A stretch of DNA of 48,811 nucleotides. Source: Lentisphaeria bacterium (lineage in GTDB: Bacteria > Verrucomicrobiota > Lentisphaeria > Victivallales > Victivallaceae). Both the position numbers and the translations under genes were made by a program. The stretch's first letter is position 1. Each line of letters opens with the position of its first letter. The notes under the pieces were generated by a model that was not told the origin of the DNA, made no database searches, and saw only the letters and a list, made by a program, of their open reading frames with translations. Shown here piece after piece: positions 18,401 through 25,350 of this stretch. Location: the NCBI GenBank assembly GCA_017628235.1, contig JAGBZM010000061.1:1-48811 (forward strand), written 5' to 3'.

Positions 18401-18574
18401 GTCATCAGCCACCGCCGCAATGCCTTCGGTCCGTTCTATCTGAAAAAGATCTGGGTTCCCTGGTTGAGTGCCGGCACCTTTTATGCGTATGAAACAGATG
18501 GAGTTAAACAGCTGGTTCCCTGCGGCCTGCTGGCTCCGCCGGTATTGAAAGTTTCGGATATCAGCAAAAAATAA
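15482..18574 (+). CDS. Large GH106-like glycoside hydrolase, probably cytoplasmic
   Basis: A 1030-residue enzyme. The N-terminus has PFWAWNARLDETELRRQIRTF and MGLGGFFMHSRVGLDTEYL, then AWLYDEDRWPSGCAGG, a block set shared by GH106 alpha-L-rhamnosidase-related proteins (PF17132-type) and kin in Lentisphaerota. The C-terminal part (about 780-1000) holds galactose-binding-like folds with NCRLTINGTVID and FLEIPRWAGSIMEVSVND. No signal peptide is visible, so it likely acts on sugars brought in by the symporter encoded 19 bases upstream. The start is a TTG at 15482 with AGGA about 10 bases upstream; the next ATG (codon 18) would remove conserved sequence just before PFWAWN. Substrate is unknown, and rhamnosides are only a guess from the family. 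Confidence 0.7.
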   Translation: MNSFPELFRSPGNQFRGMPFWAWNARLDETELRRQIRTFHEMGLGGFFMHSRVGLDTEYLGKEWFNCIRACVDEAEKLGMNAWLYDEDRWPSGCAGGLVTTDDRFKMKELRAECAPDAATLSNSGNTVGCYLAILDTEKRIVKHYRRISSPADTIPDKGEVFVRLYWKNQEKSTWFNGETYLDTMNPEAVKAFITSTHEKYRQETGNKFGNVIPGIFTDEPNFLHFSAMAMPWTPDMPEKFQEKYHCDMVDKLIELFYEPSGRLSRVRWQFFNLATELFVNAFARQIGNWCAENDLKFTGHVLCEDSLTAQAATVGAAMRFYEYMQIPGIDLLTEIWNIFTTVKQCTSAARQFGKIQRLSETYGTTGWDFPLAGHKLLGDWQYALGINCRCQHLAFYSMAAEGKRDYPASISYQSPWHKQYRVIEDHFARLGTALTGAQEIRNLLVIHPIESRWCCYLPQPEIIPAKRPPCDEEFEKLTNTLLTENLDFDYGDEEIISRLGKIDEDTLLVGAAGYRAVLIPQLLTIRDTTLELLRRYARSGGQVCYLGEAPEYVNAERSDAAKQVFSDNFQAVTAANLTTVLSPRARTFSLRTQDGREAGPLLAFLGEQSFGKVFFVTNTGAEFADDMMLNPRVLERNTAFPEISVKLMFPECGKLYELDTMTGRISEKNYTYTGGAYHFSAAFAPRQSRLYLISGTVPPDELSPAPEMPECDAAVIRLPETNWQCHTDECNCLVLDHADATVDGVKRFKNQYILTLDNILRQELGGGTRGEKMIQPWCRPKTTADNKYDLLLEYRFRVKTLPEKIKIALEDPENCRLTINGTVIDTAAGSSWFTDRAIRTLEIPAGIVHCGENIISWQRDFDTGFAGLEYIYLLGSFGVDKSDALTAIPEMLDCGDWCSQNFPYYSGAITYSRELPPLPPEEKVFLEIPRWAGSIMEVSVNDSRPQPVGWPPEVIDLTGMLNTTGKNILKIKVISHRRNAFGPFYLKKIWVPWLSAGTFYAYETDGVKQLVPCGLLAPPVLKVSDISKK

Positions 18575-18582
18575 GGTGATTT

Positions 18583-19266
18583 ATGTATCAGTACAAATTT
18601 CTGTTTTTCAATGCGGCATGTTTGCTGACACTTTTACTGACCGGTTGCTTCGGACCGGTGATCGTGGTGGGGGAATTTGCGCCGATGCAGCGGGATGCCG
18701 GAGGCAGGCCGTACATTCACGCCCCGTCCGGAATATATAACGAAATACGATATAAGGACTTCTCCTTTGCCTGGAACGAAAAAGACAATTTCCGGATCTA
18801 TCCGTCTGAAAATACGGTCACTCACGCCATCTGGCGGTCACTGCTGGCCGATCCGGCCAAAATGCAATCCGCTTTCGGAGAAGCAGTCAAATCCCGGCAT
18901 TCACAGAGCAGAACCGATCAGGAAGCTCTGGAAGCCTATGCCAGACAGTGTTATACCCCGCCGCAGTTTTCCAAATTCAAACTGCTGAAACTGGAAACGG
19001 AGAAATGTGTATTCAATGGCCGGGAGGCGGTCAGAGTTTACAATGAAACCTATGAAAAAGAACGTGATCTGTACATGGCCAATACCGCCTACTGCTTTGC
19101 CTGCCCGGATGAACCGGAAAAGTATCTCTACTTCGTGGTCTGGAGTGAGAGAAGCAGAAAGGCGGACTTCCGGAGACCGGAGATCATCCGCCAGGGAGAA
19201 TTGTTTTTCAAAAATTTCCGGCTGCACCGGCCATCCGCCGCACCGGGAACTGATGACCGGCAGTGA
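18583..19266 (+). CDS. Lipoprotein, function unknown
   Basis: A 227-residue product with a lipoprotein signal: hydrophobic segment FFNAACLLTLLLTGC with a lipobox LLTG|C, so Cys22 should be lipidated. The rest has no recognised domain. It contains short aromatic strands (IRYKDFSFAWNEKDNFRIYP, YLYFVVWSERS) that suggest a beta-rich fold. AAGGTG about 6 bases before the ATG supports the start. It follows the GH106-like gene by 8 bases and is probably the last gene of that transcript. Its job in the sugar locus is unknown. The stop codon sits inside a 16-base palindrome (19262-19277). Confidence 0.75.
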   Translation: MYQYKFLFFNAACLLTLLLTGCFGPVIVVGEFAPMQRDAGGRPYIHAPSGIYNEIRYKDFSFAWNEKDNFRIYPSENTVTHAIWRSLLADPAKMQSAFGEAVKSRHSQSRTDQEALEAYARQCYTPPQFSKFKLLKLETEKCVFNGREAVRVYNETYEKERDLYMANTAYCFACPDEPEKYLYFVVWSERSRKADFRRPEIIRQGELFFKNFRLHRPSAAPGTDDRQ

Positions 19267-19277
19267 TCCGGATCACT
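19262..19277 (+). terminator. Possible weak terminator at the end of the sugar locus
   Basis: AGTGATCCGGATCACT is a perfect palindrome overlapping the lipoprotein stop codon, and four Ts begin at 19277. A hairpin needs to sacrifice the centre for a loop, leaving about six base pairs. Termination here is possible but the site could also be a DNA-binding palindrome. Confidence 0.3.
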
Positions 19278-19353
19278 TTTCCGTAAGAATGCAGTAATCG
19301 ATATCTTTGCCGCAGAATACCCGGCTGCCGCCTGAAAATTCCGCTATGAACAA
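19273..19353 (-). other. Short possible gene relic or small ORF
   Basis: On the minus strand a TTG-started frame gives 26 residues, containing GGSRVFCGKDIDYCILTEK, ending at a TGA inside the palindrome. It reads like the C-terminus of a real protein, but it is preceded by a stop a few codons upstream and has no ribosome site. It may be a remnant of a lost gene downstream of the tRNA. The rest of 19278-19429 holds nothing I can identify. Confidence 0.2.
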
Positions 19354-19429
19354 CGATTTGGAAAATTATATTTCCCAAAGTCAGGAGTTGCTTTTTTGCA
19401 GGGATTACTCACGATTTTAAACAAAAAAA

Positions 19430-19505
19430 TGGCATCTCCAATGGGATTCGAACCCATGTTGCCGGGATGAGAACCCGGTGTCCTAGGCCTCTAGACGATG
19501 GAGAC
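19430..19505 (-). tRNA. tRNA-Glu, anticodon CUC
   Basis: The minus strand folds into a normal cloverleaf of 76 bases including an encoded CCA. The D-arm region TCGTCTAGAGGCCTAGGACA is that of bacterial tRNA-Glu. The anticodon stem CCGGG/CCCGG encloses loop TTCTCAT, giving anticodon CTC. The T-arm is ATGGG/CCCAT around TTCGAAT. The discriminator base is G, as expected for Glu. The first acceptor pair is G1-U72, a wobble, where most tRNA-Glu have G-C. A run of seven Ts follows the CCA directly and may end transcription. Confidence 0.96.
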
Positions 19506-19526
19506 ACGTTCTGCTTACATTGACAG

Positions 19527-19555
19527 AATATACCGCAAAGTTGCGTGATTGTCAA
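19527..19555 (-). promoter_or_regulatory. Promoter of tRNA-Glu
   Basis: On the minus strand: TTGACA (19550-19555), a 17-base spacer, and TATATT (19527-19532). The -35 is a perfect consensus, as expected for a stable RNA gene. An inverted repeat, GCAAAGTT (19535-19542) and AACTTTGC (19558-19565), brackets the spacer and -35. Confidence 0.75.
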
Positions 19556-19574
19556 GTAACTTTGCAAATAAAAG

Positions 19575-19603
19575 TTGAAAATATCCGAAATAAAGGTTAT
19601 ATT
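19575..19603 (+). promoter_or_regulatory. Promoter of gltX
   Basis: TTGAAA at 19575-19580, a 17-base spacer, and TATATT at 19598-19603. It lies back to back with the tRNA-Glu promoter: the two -35 boxes are only 19 bases apart. The predicted leader is about 40 bases. Confidence 0.7.
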
Positions 19604-19647
19604 ATGCAGAAAATAGTTGCTGTTATAAAAATATAAGGAATATTATC

Positions 19648-21096
19648 ATGTCAGAAGTCCGTACCCGTTTTGCCCCGAGTCCGACCGGGTTCATGCATGT
19701 CGGCAATTTGCGAACAGCTCTTTACGCCTGGTTGCTGGCGCGTTCAGAGGGAGGTAAATTCATTTTACGCATAGAGGACACCGATCAGGCACGGTATGTG
19801 GAGAATGCGGTGGAAGTGATTTATGCCACGCTCAAAAGTGCCGGCTTATCGCACGATGAGGGTCCGGATAAAGATGGTGGTTACGGGCCGTATATTCAAA
19901 GTGAAAGAAAAACTTTGTACCGTGAATATGCGGAAAAGCTGGTTGCTTCCGGTCATGCGTACTACTGTTTTTGCGGCAAATGTGAAGAAGAATCCGGCGA
20001 TGATATTCATGAAGCTTCTGAATTGTGTCCCTGCGCGGGGATGGATGCTGCGGCAGCGGCGGAGAAAGTTGCAGCCGGCTGTCCGCATGTGATCCGTCAG
20101 CGGATCGACCGGAGCAAAGTCAGTACATTCACCGATGCGGTTTTCGGCGAAATCCAGATTGAAAATAAAGTACTTGACGATCAGATCCTGCTCAAGCAGG
20201 ACAACATGCCGACCTACAACTTCGCCAATGTGATCGATGACCATCTGATGCACATCACCCATGTGGTACGGGGTTCTGAATATCTGTCAAGCACGCCGAA
20301 ATACAATCTGCTTTACCAGGCTTTCGGTTGGGAAGTACCGACATATGTGCATCTGCCGCTGATCATGGGGCGGGATGCAGAGGGCAATGTTTCCAAATTG
20401 AGCAAACGGCACGGTTCAGTAAGTTTTGAAAATCTGGTCAGTGAGGGTTATTTGCCGGAAGCGATCGTCAACTACATTGCCCTGTTGGGATGGTCTCCCA
20501 AAAGCGACCGGGAGATATTCACTCTGGATGAATTGGCACAGGCATTCAGGATAAGCGGCTTGAATAAATCACCGGCAGTGTTCGATTACGACAAGCTGCG
20601 CTGGATGAATTCGGAATACATCAAAGCTCTGCCGCCGGAAAAATTTGCAGAAGCGGCATTGCCTTTTGCCGGAATAACCGGAACAGTTCTGGAAGAAAAG
20701 TGGGAATTGATCGCCGGTTTGCTGCATAACAGAACGGAAGTTTTCAGTGAGATCCCGGAAAAGATCAGTTTTCTGCTCACGCAGCCGGAATATCAGGTGG
20801 AACTTTTCAACCACAAAAAGAGCAAGAGCGATCCGGAAAATACCCGCGCTGATTTGCCGGAATTGCGGGAGTTGCTGGCCGGAATAAGTGAGTGGAAAGC
20901 GGAAAATATTTCCGAAGTTCTCAGCAGCTTTGCCGCCGTACGGGAAATCAAGGCCGGACGGCCGATGTGGCAGGTGCGGATCGCAGTTTCCGGCTGTGCC
21001 GTCACTCCGGGCGGCCCCGGCGAAATCATGGAAATTCTCGGTAAAGAGGAATCTCTGGCCAGAATCGACCGGGCTCTGATCAAACTCAATGCCTGA
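19648..21096 (+). CDS. gltX: Glutamyl-tRNA synthetase (GltX)
   Basis: Charges tRNA-Glu (and possibly tRNA-Gln) with glutamate in the cytoplasm. The 482-residue product has the class I features: RFAPSPTGFMHVGNLRTAL, with HVGN (17-20) as the HIGH motif, FILRIEDTD, and KLSKR (250-254) as the KMSKS motif. A cysteine-rich insert (YYCFCGKCEEESGDDIHEASELCPC) sits where many GluRS have a zinc-binding segment; CFC-GKC...CPC could hold zinc. The C-terminal helical anticodon-binding domain is present. AAGGA lies 9 bases before the ATG. It is encoded divergently from tRNA-Glu. If the host has GatCAB, the enzyme may be non-discriminating, but that cannot be decided here. Confidence 0.96.
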   Translation: MSEVRTRFAPSPTGFMHVGNLRTALYAWLLARSEGGKFILRIEDTDQARYVENAVEVIYATLKSAGLSHDEGPDKDGGYGPYIQSERKTLYREYAEKLVASGHAYYCFCGKCEEESGDDIHEASELCPCAGMDAAAAAEKVAAGCPHVIRQRIDRSKVSTFTDAVFGEIQIENKVLDDQILLKQDNMPTYNFANVIDDHLMHITHVVRGSEYLSSTPKYNLLYQAFGWEVPTYVHLPLIMGRDAEGNVSKLSKRHGSVSFENLVSEGYLPEAIVNYIALLGWSPKSDREIFTLDELAQAFRISGLNKSPAVFDYDKLRWMNSEYIKALPPEKFAEAALPFAGITGTVLEEKWELIAGLLHNRTEVFSEIPEKISFLLTQPEYQVELFNHKKSKSDPENTRADLPELRELLAGISEWKAENISEVLSSFAAVREIKAGRPMWQVRIAVSGCAVTPGGPGEIMEILGKEESLARIDRALIKLNA

Positions 21097-21100
21097 AAAC

Positions 21101-21129
21101 TGGCAAAATGCCATAACCTGGGTTATATT
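21101..21129 (+). promoter_or_regulatory. Promoter of the cstA operon
   Basis: TGGCAA at 21101-21106, a 17-base spacer, and TATATT at 21124-21129. The -35 is weaker than at the other sites. It lies just after the gltX stop and gives a leader of about 38 bases. It could serve the whole cstA to RNase R gene run. Confidence 0.6.
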
Positions 21130-21173
21130 ATAAACTGACTGAGAATCAAACAACTTGATGGGGAGAGAAAACA

Positions 21174-22661
21174 ATGAAACTTTTTATCACCGGTTTATTC
21201 ATTCTGGTACTCGGATATTGGTTGTACGGAGGGATAGTCAAAAAAATCCTGGCTCCGGACGACCGGAAAACTCCGGCGGAGAAAAATTATGACGGAGTGG
21301 ATTACCTTGTTCTGCCGAATTGGAAGAATATGTTGATCCAGCTGCTCAATATAGCCGGGATCGGACCGGTGATCGGAGTTATCAGCGGTATTCTTTTCGG
21401 TGACATTGTATTTATCATCATTCCGGTCGGCTGTGTCCTTATGGGGGCGGTGCATGACTTTGTGGCCGGCATGATGTCCATCCGTCACAATGGAGCAAAT
21501 CTGACGGAATTGGTGCGGCTCACGGCCGGCAAACATCTTTACCGGATCTTCTCAGTGTTTCTGGTATTGGCACTGCTGCTGGTGGTGGCGGTGTTCATCA
21601 ACGTTCCGGCACGGCTGTCATCCGGTCTGATCGGCGGCGATACTTTTTACTGGTGTGTCGGGGCAATTTTCATTTATTACATCTGCGCCACCTTATTCCC
21701 GGTGGATAAGATCATCGGCAAGATCTATCCGATATTCGGGGGACTGCTGCTGCTGGGAACCGGAGCATTATTCGCCAGTCTGCTCATTCATGCATTCAAA
21801 GATCCCTCGCTGCTGCTCGAAAGCCCGGAATTTCGGGATAAAATGTTCTCTGCCGCCAAACATAAGCCGATAATTCCCCTGCTGTTTGTCACCATTGCCT
21901 GCGGGATCATGTCCGGTTTTCACGCAACACAAGCTCCGATCGTAGCCCGGACGATCAAACATGAAAAACAGGCTTTCGGAGTCTTTTTCGGCATGATGAT
22001 CGTTGAAGGCTTCATTGCGATGGTTTGGTCCGCCGGGGCATTGGCGATCTACAATATGTTCCCGGCTCTGATCGGCACCAATCCCAATGGAGTACTGGCA
22101 GAAATCACCAACACGTTTCTGGCCGGCAATTTTTCCACAGTGGTCGTTATCAGTGTGATCGTGCTGGCGATCACCAGCGGAGATACGGCGATGCGGAGTC
22201 TGCGTTTGAGTCTGGCAGAGATGTTCCACATCGATCAACGGCCGGTTCTGCCCCGGCTGCTGGTGGTGCTGCCGCTGATTCTGGCGACTTTGGGCTTATT
22301 GATCTGGAGCAATCAGGATGGCGGCAGTTTCCAAAAGCTCTGGACCTATTTTGCCTGGAGCAATCAGGTGATTGCGGTATTTGCTCTGCTGGCCGGTTCA
22401 ATCTGGCTGTTTGCCTTGAAAAAACCGGCGTTTATCACAGTCGTTCCCGGCATGTTCATTACATTTGTTGTTGCCTCGTATATTCTCTGGATCAGTCCGG
22501 CGCACGGCGGCCCGGTCGGTCTGGGACTGGAACTTTCCGATGCATATATGCTCGCCGGATTTATTGCGGTCGTTCTTTTTGCCTGGGCCAGAATCCGGGG
22601 CAATGAATTGAATATCAGTTGTGATCAGGAAGAATCTCAATGTCAAAACCGGAAAAAATAA
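21174..22661 (+). CDS. cstA: CstA-family carbon starvation transporter
   Basis: A 495-residue membrane protein with about 12 hydrophobic segments. It matches CstA: KNYDGVDYLVLPNWKNMLIQLLNIAGIGPVIG, GDIVFIIIPVGCVLMGAVHDFVAGMMSIRHNGANLTEL, GIMSGFHATQAPIVARTIKHE, and AITSGDTAMRSLRLSLAE. Family members take up peptides or pyruvate when carbon is scarce. It belongs to the shorter CstA form (the E. coli protein is 701 residues). The ribosome site is GGGGAGAG before the ATG. Its end overlaps the next gene by 22 bases. It is the first gene of a seven-gene plus-strand run. Confidence 0.92.
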   Translation: MKLFITGLFILVLGYWLYGGIVKKILAPDDRKTPAEKNYDGVDYLVLPNWKNMLIQLLNIAGIGPVIGVISGILFGDIVFIIIPVGCVLMGAVHDFVAGMMSIRHNGANLTELVRLTAGKHLYRIFSVFLVLALLLVVAVFINVPARLSSGLIGGDTFYWCVGAIFIYYICATLFPVDKIIGKIYPIFGGLLLLGTGALFASLLIHAFKDPSLLLESPEFRDKMFSAAKHKPIIPLLFVTIACGIMSGFHATQAPIVARTIKHEKQAFGVFFGMMIVEGFIAMVWSAGALAIYNMFPALIGTNPNGVLAEITNTFLAGNFSTVVVISVIVLAITSGDTAMRSLRLSLAEMFHIDQRPVLPRLLVVLPLILATLGLLIWSNQDGGSFQKLWTYFAWSNQVIAVFALLAGSIWLFALKKPAFITVVPGMFITFVVASYILWISPAHGGPVGLGLELSDAYMLAGFIAVVLFAWARIRGNELNISCDQEESQCQNRKK

Positions 22662-23977
22662 CAGTTACTTACGCCAAGCGGTATAAAGATCTGAACCTTT
22701 TGAAACGCAAATGGTTTCCGTTAAGAGTGCTTGACGGTTACATTCTCCGGGAATTTCTCATCAAATATGCAATTTTGATGTTGGTTTTCATCATGCTTTT
22801 TCTCTTGAGTGATATTTACCGGGACATTGATGAATTTCTGGATGCCAATGCGCCCTGGCAGATGCTGGTACTGTATCTGTTCTACCGTCTGCCGGGTAAT
22901 ATCTGTTTTGTCATGCCGATCTCCATGCTGCTGGGCTGTATGTGGACGATGGCGACATTCGGCAAGAATCTGGAAGTCACGGCGATGCGGGCTTCCGGGG
23001 TTTCACTTTTCCGTTGCGGCGGAGCGATATTTGCCATGGGGCTGCTGATGACCGGAGTGAATATTTATTTCAACGAATTGCTCATCCCGCGAACTTCGGT
23101 GGCGGCGGAGAACGTATTAGCAGATCAGACCAAATCCAAACGCAATGAAAAAAAGCTGCTGGTTTACAAAAGCGATGATGAGAGCCGCCGGTGGCTTTTC
23201 CAATTATTTGTCAATGATGAGAAACAGGAAAATGTGACGATCAAAACGGTTTGGACACCGGGCATTGCGGAAAAATTGCTGGGAACTCCCGGCAGCGCGG
23301 AATATGAAAAAAGATTGCAGGATATTTTCGGCCAAAGGTATGCCGCTTTGCCGGAAAACAGTGAAAAACGTCAGCGGGAAATCAATCGTCTGCTGTACAA
23401 CCGGAAAATGGACTTCAATGTCGGACACGCACACTATGACCGCGAAAACAGGCAGTGGGTATTTGAAGACGGCACTTTTATCAGTTACGACCGGGTGGAA
23501 GAGACTCTTTTCAAAGAATCACGGGGCACGGTCTTACTGCATCAGCCGTTAGCATTCACTGACTTGCGTTTCGGCACGGAGGATATCAAAGAAACTCCGC
23601 AGGATATTCTCAATGCCGTTCAGGAAAAGGATAATCTGTCCTCGCCGGTCATCATGAAAATATTGCGGGAAAATCCCAATATGCCGCACAAAGTACGCTG
23701 CATTTACGAAACTGTGCTGTATTACCGTCTGGCTTTCCCCTGGGCCTGTTTTCTGGCGGTGTTTCTGGGAGTGCCGCTGGCCACCCGCAATGAACGTACC
23801 GGCAGTATGCTGGCGATCATCTCGGCGATTGCCTTGATTGTAATTTATATTGTGGTAGCGCAATTATTTCTGCAGATCGGCAAAAGCGGAGCATTGAATC
23901 CGGCATTCTGCGGATTTGCCCCGACTATTGCGTTCATCGTCGCCGGGGCGGCGAAAATATTGCATGACCGGATTTGA
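22640..23977 (+). CDS. LptF/LptG-family LPS export permease
   Basis: A 445-residue inner-membrane protein of the YjgP/YjgQ family. LptF and LptG pair with LptB2 to extract LPS from the membrane and pass it along the Lpt bridge. Family features: an N-terminal LDGYILREFLIKY leading into a membrane segment, RLPGNICFVMPISMLLGCMWTMATFGKNLEVTAMRASGVSLFR (the coupling region contacting LptB), a periplasmic domain at about 160-340, and C-terminal segments around FAWACFLAVFLGVPLATRNERTGSMLAI-like sequence. It cannot be assigned to F or G from the sequence alone. The start has AGGAAG 9 bases upstream and lies inside cstA, which implies translational coupling. With lpxB and bamA it supports an LPS-bearing outer membrane. 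Confidence 0.88.
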   Translation: MSKPEKITVTYAKRYKDLNLLKRKWFPLRVLDGYILREFLIKYAILMLVFIMLFLLSDIYRDIDEFLDANAPWQMLVLYLFYRLPGNICFVMPISMLLGCMWTMATFGKNLEVTAMRASGVSLFRCGGAIFAMGLLMTGVNIYFNELLIPRTSVAAENVLADQTKSKRNEKKLLVYKSDDESRRWLFQLFVNDEKQENVTIKTVWTPGIAEKLLGTPGSAEYEKRLQDIFGQRYAALPENSEKRQREINRLLYNRKMDFNVGHAHYDRENRQWVFEDGTFISYDRVEETLFKESRGTVLLHQPLAFTDLRFGTEDIKETPQDILNAVQEKDNLSSPVIMKILRENPNMPHKVRCIYETVLYYRLAFPWACFLAVFLGVPLATRNERTGSMLAIISAIALIVIYIVVAQLFLQIGKSGALNPAFCGFAPTIAFIVAGAAKILHDRI

Positions 23978-23984
23978 TAAAGAA

Positions 23985-24800
23985 ATGGAAATTTTTGATA
24001 CGCATTTTCACTTGGATCCGGAGGATGATTTTTCCTCCTTTCTGCAGCGCAGTTATGATGATCTGCGTCTGGCCTGCAGTGATTACCGGGAAGTTCCGTC
24101 AAAGTTGCTGATGCTCTGTGCCGGAGGCAGTTATGCCGGGTCCCTGCGGGCGATGGAATTTGCCGACTACGCCGAAGAGGTCTGGTTTTCCTGTGGTGTT
24201 CATCCGCATGATGCCGCTGAATATCATCTGGATAGACGTGACTTTTCCATATTTAAAGATCATCGCAAACTGCTGGCGATCGGAGAGATCGGACTGGACT
24301 ACTTTTACGGTTTTTCCGACCGGGACACGCAATTATCTGTTCTGCAGGAATTTCTGGATATGGCTCTGGACTGGGATAAGCCGGCGATGCTCCATTTGCG
24401 TGACAAAGACAACTGCCGTCAGGCCTATGATGATGCATTGGCATTGCTGTCCGGATTCAGTAATGCCGGCGGCCGGTTCGTGATCCACTGCTATGCAGGG
24501 AATCAAGATGATGCCCGGAAATTTCTGGATATGGGCGGATACTTCGGAGTCACCGGGATGTATACATTCAAAGCCGCGCACAATATCCGGGAAACGATCA
24601 GCATCATTCCGGATGACCGTCTGCTTATAGAAACCGATTCCCCGTATCTTGCTCCGGTACCGTACCGGGGCCGGAACAACACCCCGGGGATGGTGGCTCT
24701 GGTTGCCGCCAGTCTGGGAGCTTCCCGGCAGCTGCCGCCGGAAGCCTCGACAGCATTATTCACCGCCAATGGCAAACGTTTTTACCGGATAAAGGAGTGA
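23985..24800 (+). CDS. tatD: TatD-family metal-dependent hydrolase
   Basis: A 271-residue cytoplasmic hydrolase of the TatD DNase family. Metal-site motifs are in order: DTHFHLDPE near residue 4-8, GVHPHDAAEYH, AIGEIGLDYFYGF, MLHLRDKD, VIHCYAGNQ and IETDSPYLAP. TatD proteins are magnesium-dependent 3'-5' exonucleases acting on single-stranded DNA, linked to repair. The ATG at 23985 puts the DTHxH motif at the usual place. An ATG at 23964 inside the preceding gene would add seven residues. Neither has a strong ribosome site. It lies in the same run as the LptF/G-like gene. Confidence 0.9.
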   Translation: MEIFDTHFHLDPEDDFSSFLQRSYDDLRLACSDYREVPSKLLMLCAGGSYAGSLRAMEFADYAEEVWFSCGVHPHDAAEYHLDRRDFSIFKDHRKLLAIGEIGLDYFYGFSDRDTQLSVLQEFLDMALDWDKPAMLHLRDKDNCRQAYDDALALLSGFSNAGGRFVIHCYAGNQDDARKFLDMGGYFGVTGMYTFKAAHNIRETISIIPDDRLLIETDSPYLAPVPYRGRNNTPGMVALVAASLGASRQLPPEASTALFTANGKRFYRIKE

Positions 24801-24807
24801 AGTAAAG

Positions 24808-25350
24808 ATGATTTTTCTGCTGGAATTGATTGCCGGAGTGATTATTGCCGGAGCTGTGGCGATATTCTTTTACCGGGCAGATACCGGAAATATTGAGAAG
24901 TTGGAAAAGTTGTGCCGCAACCGTAATATCGGTTTGTTTTTCACGCTGCCGTCGGCTCTGTTATGTGTGCCGCTGGCAATCCCGGTTTCTCCGGAGTTCC
25001 TGCTCCGGTGGCTTTGGATAACCGCAGTGGTTTTACCGGTTTTATGTTATTTTTATATAGACAGTTATGCCTCCAGAGGTTTTTCGTTTTTCCTGATTCT
25101 GCTGGCGTATGATATCATACACGGCACCTTTGAATTACACACTCCCGGTGCGCCGGTCATTGCGGTGGCGGCAATGCTCTGGGGCATTGCCGGTATCTGT
25201 TTTGCAGCCAGACCCTGTCTGATCCGGGATCTTTTCCGTTGTGCAGCTGCTTCACGCCGGTGGAAGTATTTCCTGACCGGGGGCGCAGCGGCAGTTTCGC
25301 TTATGTCATTATATGTGTTGCTCACCACTTTATTTGGAGTATCTGCCTGA
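24808..25350 (+). CDS. Multi-pass membrane protein, function unknown
   Basis: A 180-residue protein with five or six hydrophobic segments (about 2-22, 42-60, 66-84, 88-104, 115-135 and 154-175) and little else. I do not recognise the family. AAGGAG lies 9 bases before the ATG. It begins 7 bases after tatD, and its TGA overlaps the hisC ATG (TGATG), so it is clearly part of the same transcript. Nothing around it fixes a role. Confidence 0.75.
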   Translation: MIFLLELIAGVIIAGAVAIFFYRADTGNIEKLEKLCRNRNIGLFFTLPSALLCVPLAIPVSPEFLLRWLWITAVVLPVLCYFYIDSYASRGFSFFLILLAYDIIHGTFELHTPGAPVIAVAAMLWGIAGICFAARPCLIRDLFRCAAASRRWKYFLTGGAAAVSLMSLYVLLTTLFGVSA

